From: Azoarcus sp.
GTDB taxonomy: Bacteria > Pseudomonadota > Gammaproteobacteria > Burkholderiales > Rhodocyclaceae
Direction: 5' to 3'
NCBI GenBank assembly: GCA_023230755.1
Contig: JALNWS010000209.1
Span: 1 to 6,738, forward strand
DNA length: 6,738 nt
Below are positions 4,299-6,738 of this stretch, piece by piece. Made by a program: the position numbers and the translations under genes. Numbering within the stretch: the first letter of the stretch is position 1; each line of letters starts with the position of its first letter. Below the pieces are notes generated by a model. It saw nothing but the letters and a program-made list of their open reading frames with translations, was not told the DNA's origin and did not search any database.

Positions 4299-5690
4299 AT
4301 GCAAAGATTTCTCGCGCCTCTGGCGACGCTGTTCGCCATGCTGTTCATGTCGCCCGCCTGGGCGGATACGATTGCTGCACCGGTACCCGACAAGGGCGAC
4401 GTCACCTGGCTGATCGTGTCGACCCTGCTCGTGGTGATGATGGCTGCGCCCGGCCTGGGGCTGTTCTACGGCGGCATGGTACGCGCCAAGAACATGCTCT
4501 CGGTGCTGATGCAGACCCTGGTGGTGTTCTGCATGCTCGGCATCCTGTGGGCGATCTACGGCTACTCGCTCGCCTTCACCGAAGGCAATGCCTTCATCGG
4601 CGGCTTCGACAAACTCTTTCTGCTGGGTGTGACGGCAGATTCGCTGACCGGCACCTTCAGCAAGGGTGTGGTCGTGCCCGAGTTCATCTACATCGCTTTC
4701 CAGCTCACCTTCGCCGCCATTACCCCGGCGCTGATCGTGGGCGCCTTCGCCGAGCGCATCAAGTTCTCGGCAGTGCTGGTGTTCATGGCGCTGTGGTTCA
4801 CCTTCTCGTATCTGCCGCTGGCGCACATGGTCTGGTTCTGGGCCGGCCCCGACGCGTATACCAGCGCCGAGGCTGCCGATGCCGCAACGGCCACGGCAGG
4901 CTTCCTGTTCCAGAAAGGCGCGCTCGACTTCGCCGGTGGCACGGTGGTGCACATCAATGCCGGTATTGCCGCGCTGGTTGCCGCGATCATGGTGGGCAAG
5001 CGCATCGGCTACGGCCGCGAAACCATGGCTCCGCACAACCTGCCGATGACGATGGTCGGTGGTTCGCTGCTGTGGGTGGGCTGGTTCGGCTTCAACGTCG
5101 GTTCCAACATGGAAGCCACCGGTGTCGCCACGCTGGCGGTCATCAACACCATGCTCGCAACCTGCGCCGCCACCTTCGCGTGGACGCTGACCGAGTGGGC
5201 GCGCAAGGGCAAGCCTTCAATGCTCGGCGCGATCTCGGGTGCGATCGCCGGCCTGGTGGTCATCACCCCCGCGTGCGGCTTCGTTGGCCCGATGGGCAGC
5301 CTGATCATGGGCGGTCTGGTCGGCGTGATCTGCTACTGGGGCGTCAATGGCCTCAAGCATGCGCTTGGCGTGGATGACTCGCTCGACGTATTCGGCGTGC
5401 ATGGTATCGGCGGCATCATCGGCGCCCTGCTGACCGGCGTGTTTGCCGCGCCTGCGCTCGGCGGTACCGGGGTGTGGGACTACGTGACGGATTCGGTCGC
5501 GGAGTACGACATGGTGTCGCAGGTGATCGCCCAGGCCTGGGGGGTGGGCACAGCCGTGGTGTGGTCTGCCGTGGTGTCCTTCATTGCCCTGAAGCTCGTC
5601 GATCTGACCATCGGGCTGCGCGTCTCCGAAGAAGAGGAACGCGAAGGTCTGGACATCAGCTCGCACGGCGAAACGGCCTATCACTCCTGA
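4299..5690 (+). CDS. amtB: Ammonium channel AmtB
   Basis: This is an ammonium/ammonia channel of the inner membrane, 463 residues from the ATG at 4299 (464 from the ATG at 4296). The second ATG is preferred because GGAG at 4289-4292 stands six bases before it and only three before the first. A cleavable signal peptide ends at SPAWA-DT, and about 11 transmembrane helices follow, as usual for the family. The two pore histidines are present in GGTVVHINAG (about residue 219) and FGVHGIGG (about 369); the Phe gate lies in FQLTFAAITPALIVGAFAER (about 139). The C-terminal tail RVSEEEEREGLDISSHGE is the canonical cytoplasmic segment that contacts GlnK. It conducts ammonium at low external concentration to feed glutamine synthetase. 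The periplasmic loop around residues 186-207 (Ala/Thr-rich) is a bit longer than in E. coli. It is cotranscribed with glnK and followed by a terminator. Confidence 0.96.
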   Translation: MQRFLAPLATLFAMLFMSPAWADTIAAPVPDKGDVTWLIVSTLLVVMMAAPGLGLFYGGMVRAKNMLSVLMQTLVVFCMLGILWAIYGYSLAFTEGNAFIGGFDKLFLLGVTADSLTGTFSKGVVVPEFIYIAFQLTFAAITPALIVGAFAERIKFSAVLVFMALWFTFSYLPLAHMVWFWAGPDAYTSAEAADAATATAGFLFQKGALDFAGGTVVHINAGIAALVAAIMVGKRIGYGRETMAPHNLPMTMVGGSLLWVGWFGFNVGSNMEATGVATLAVINTMLATCAATFAWTLTEWARKGKPSMLGAISGAIAGLVVITPACGFVGPMGSLIMGGLVGVICYWGVNGLKHALGVDDSLDVFGVHGIGGIIGALLTGVFAAPALGGTGVWDYVTDSVAEYDMVSQVIAQAWGVGTAVVWSAVVSFIALKLVDLTIGLRVSEEEEREGLDISSHGETAYHS

Positions 5691-5700
5691 ACGGAGCGCA

Positions 5701-5737
5701 GCACGGCCGTCGGGTCAGCCCGATGGCCGTGCCTTTC
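5701..5737 (+). terminator. Rho-independent-type terminator of glnK-amtB
   Basis: A 14-bp stem, GCACGGCCGTCGGG (5701-5714) and CCCGATGGCCGTGC (5719-5732), with a single G-U pair, closes a four-base loop (TCAG). It starts ten bases after the amtB stop. The following tract is only CTTTC, so termination may be incomplete, but the stem is very strong. It separates amtB from the convergent regulator gene ending at 5781. Confidence 0.8.
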
Positions 5738-5780
5738 GTGGTCTGCCGCCGCCTTGGTGGCAGGCCACAAACATGCCGGT

Positions 5781-6374
5781 TCAGGCCGGGTTCGGGTACA
5801 TCAGGATGCTCAGAAAGCGGATCGGGCACTGCATCATTTTTTCCGGCCCATGCGGAACCTCACCGTCGAAGGTGAGGGCATCGCCCGGGTTGAGCACGTA
5901 GGTGTGCTGGCCATGGCGGTACTCGATGCTGCCCTCGAGCATGTAGATGAACTCCGTTCCGGGGTGCTCGAAGATGGGAAAGGTTTCGGACTCGTGGTCG
6001 ATCGTGATCAGGAAGGGCTCGAAGGTCTTCGTCGGCCCTTGGCCGTAGGACAGCAAATGGTAGGTGTGGCCGCGCTTCGTGCCGCGGCGCACCACCTCCA
6101 TGCCTTCGCCCTTGGGCACCAGTTGGGCGCTGCCGGACGGGACGTCGTAGCTCTTGAACAGGGCTGCAAGCGAGACGCCAAGCGCATGCGCAAGGCGGGA
6201 CAGGGTCTCCAGGCTGGTCGCCGTCTGTGCGTTCTCGATCTTGGACAGCATGCCGCGGCTGATGTTGGCGAGCGTGGCCACGTCGGCAATCGTGAGTCCG
6301 TGCTTGAGCCGGATTTCGCGCAGCGTGTTGCCCAGATAGCGTTCGAGACTCCCTGTCGTTGTCGAGTCGGACAT
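5781..6374 (-). CDS. XRE-family HTH regulator with C-terminal cupin domain
   Basis: This 197-residue cytoplasmic transcription factor has an N-terminal XRE/Cro-type helix-turn-helix at about 13-73 (LGNTLREIRLKHGLTIADVA, then ISRGMLSKIENAQ and TSLETLSRLAHALGVSLAALF). Its C-terminal small cupin barrel at about 115-193 includes FEHPGTEFIYMLEGSIEYR and LNPGDALTFDGEVPHGP. H137, E141 and H176 are candidate metal or ligand positions. Family members are often repressors or activators whose cupin senses a small metabolite (polyamines in PuuR, for example); the ligand here is unknown. ATG 6374 is chosen over the GTG at 6377 because GGAG (6380-6383) is five bases before the ATG but only two before the GTG. 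It is divergent from purU, with 150 bp of AT-rich DNA between, so it may regulate itself and possibly purU or one-carbon genes further right; that is inference. Confidence 0.9.
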   Translation of the reverse strand: MSDSTTTGSLERYLGNTLREIRLKHGLTIADVATLANISRGMLSKIENAQTATSLETLSRLAHALGVSLAALFKSYDVPSGSAQLVPKGEGMEVVRRGTKRGHTYHLLSYGQGPTKTFEPFLITIDHESETFPIFEHPGTEFIYMLEGSIEYRHGQHTYVLNPGDALTFDGEVPHGPEKMMQCPIRFLSILMYPNPA

Positions 6375-6454
6375 CACTTCTCCTTTGCAAAACAGTCGTT
6401 TCCAGAATTATTGCATAAGCCCGGAAGATCTTTGTTTCTTGTGATGAAAATAAG

Positions 6455-6483
6455 TTGACTAGAAAAATGCTGCTGTGCAAAAT
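6455..6483 (+). promoter_or_regulatory. Candidate sigma-70 promoter for purU
   Basis: TTGACT (6455-6460) and CAAAAT (6478-6483) are separated by 17 bp, five of six and four of six matches to the -35 and -10 consensus. Transcription would start about 35 bp before the purU start. The AT-rich spacer region also holds two TGCAAAA words (6386-6392 and 6476-6482), one overlapping the -10 box, and the palindrome TTTGCAAA, which could be contacts for the divergent XRE-cupin protein. Confidence 0.45.
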
Positions 6484-6524
6484 GTGAATCATTAGTTCGT
6501 TACATGAAACTTCAGAGGGCTTGC

Positions 6525-6738
6525 ATGTCACCACCGCGTCGCTACACCTTGTCGCTTTCCTGCCCGGACCGGGTGGGGGTCGTCGCCGCCGTCAGCGGAT
6601 TCCTCGCCGGTCACCAGGGCTGGATCACCGAGGCGAGCCATCACGCGGACGTGGACGGCAAGCGCTTCTTCATGCGCCAGGAGATCCTGGCCGACTCACT
6701 GCCCTTCGACATCGATGTGCTGCGTGAGAAGTTCGCGC
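6525..6738 (+). CDS. purU: Formyltetrahydrofolate deformylase PurU, N-terminal part (partial)
   Basis: The first 71 codons are present and the gene runs off the right edge. The protein begins MSPPRRYTLSLSCPDRVGVV and shows the N-terminal ACT domain of PurU: SCPDRVGVVAAVSGFL (about 12-27), GWITEASHHAD (33-43), the strand RFFMRQEI (49-56), and LPFDIDVLREKF toward the edge. PurU hydrolyses 10-formyltetrahydrofolate to formate and tetrahydrofolate, balancing one-carbon units and supplying formate for PurT-dependent purine synthesis; the ACT domain senses glycine/methionine in E. coli. AGAGGG (6514-6519) lies five bases before the ATG. The catalytic formyltransferase-like domain is not in the window, so the enzyme activity is inferred from the ACT domain match. 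It is divergent from the XRE-cupin gene. Confidence 0.9.
   Translation, partial: MSPPRRYTLSLSCPDRVGVVAAVSGFLAGHQGWITEASHHADVDGKRFFMRQEILADSLPFDIDVLREKFA

Noticed and set aside
4194..5036. A 280-codon minus-strand frame opposite glnK/amtB
   Set aside because: It is antisense to the certain amtB gene, is rich in His/Glu/Arg/Gln typical of antisense of hydrophobic high-GC genes, and has no family match.

Overview
The window comes from a high-GC bacterium, most likely a betaproteobacterium of the Azoarcus/Thauera/Aromatoleum type. I infer this from codon use, the glnK-amtB pair behind a sigma-54 promoter, and the style of the tricarboxylate-transport genes; no taxonomic marker is present. All gene calls come from reading the translated sequence.

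Left part (1-1914): the N-terminal end of an NhaR-like LysR regulator runs off the left edge on the minus strand. It is divergent from a small TerB-like protein (411-833). Convergent with that is an intact AbrB-family membrane protein (856-1914, minus), a polytopic protein built from two repeats.

Middle part (1942-3494): this is a cluster of three broken genes that together look like the remains of a tricarboxylate uptake and sensing locus. They are an iron(III)-type periplasmic binding protein (frameshift plus internal deletion), a TctD-like response regulator (amber codon, one-base insertion, no DNA-binding domain) and a TctC-type binding protein (amber codon, 3' half missing). The last two are fused tail to tail, which implies a deletion that removed everything between them, presumably the sensor kinase and possibly tctA/tctB. 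An operator-like array with 11-bp spacing survives upstream of the tctC remnant.

Right part (3796-5737): an intact nitrogen-control module. It has an IHF-type site, two overlapping -24/-12 (sigma-54) elements, a 17-codon leader ORF whose stop overlaps the next start, glnK (PII protein), amtB (ammonium channel) and a strong hairpin terminator. GlnK made under nitrogen limitation would bind and gate AmtB at the inner membrane.

Far right (5781-6738): an XRE-cupin regulator (minus) is divergent from the start of purU (formyltetrahydrofolate deformylase), which runs off the right edge.

I see no RNA gene, CRISPR array, insertion sequence or phage gene. I do not find convincing evidence of a wholly new system. 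The most interesting points are the multi-lesion gene graveyard, the double sigma-54 element, the leader ORF before glnK, and the retained operator array.
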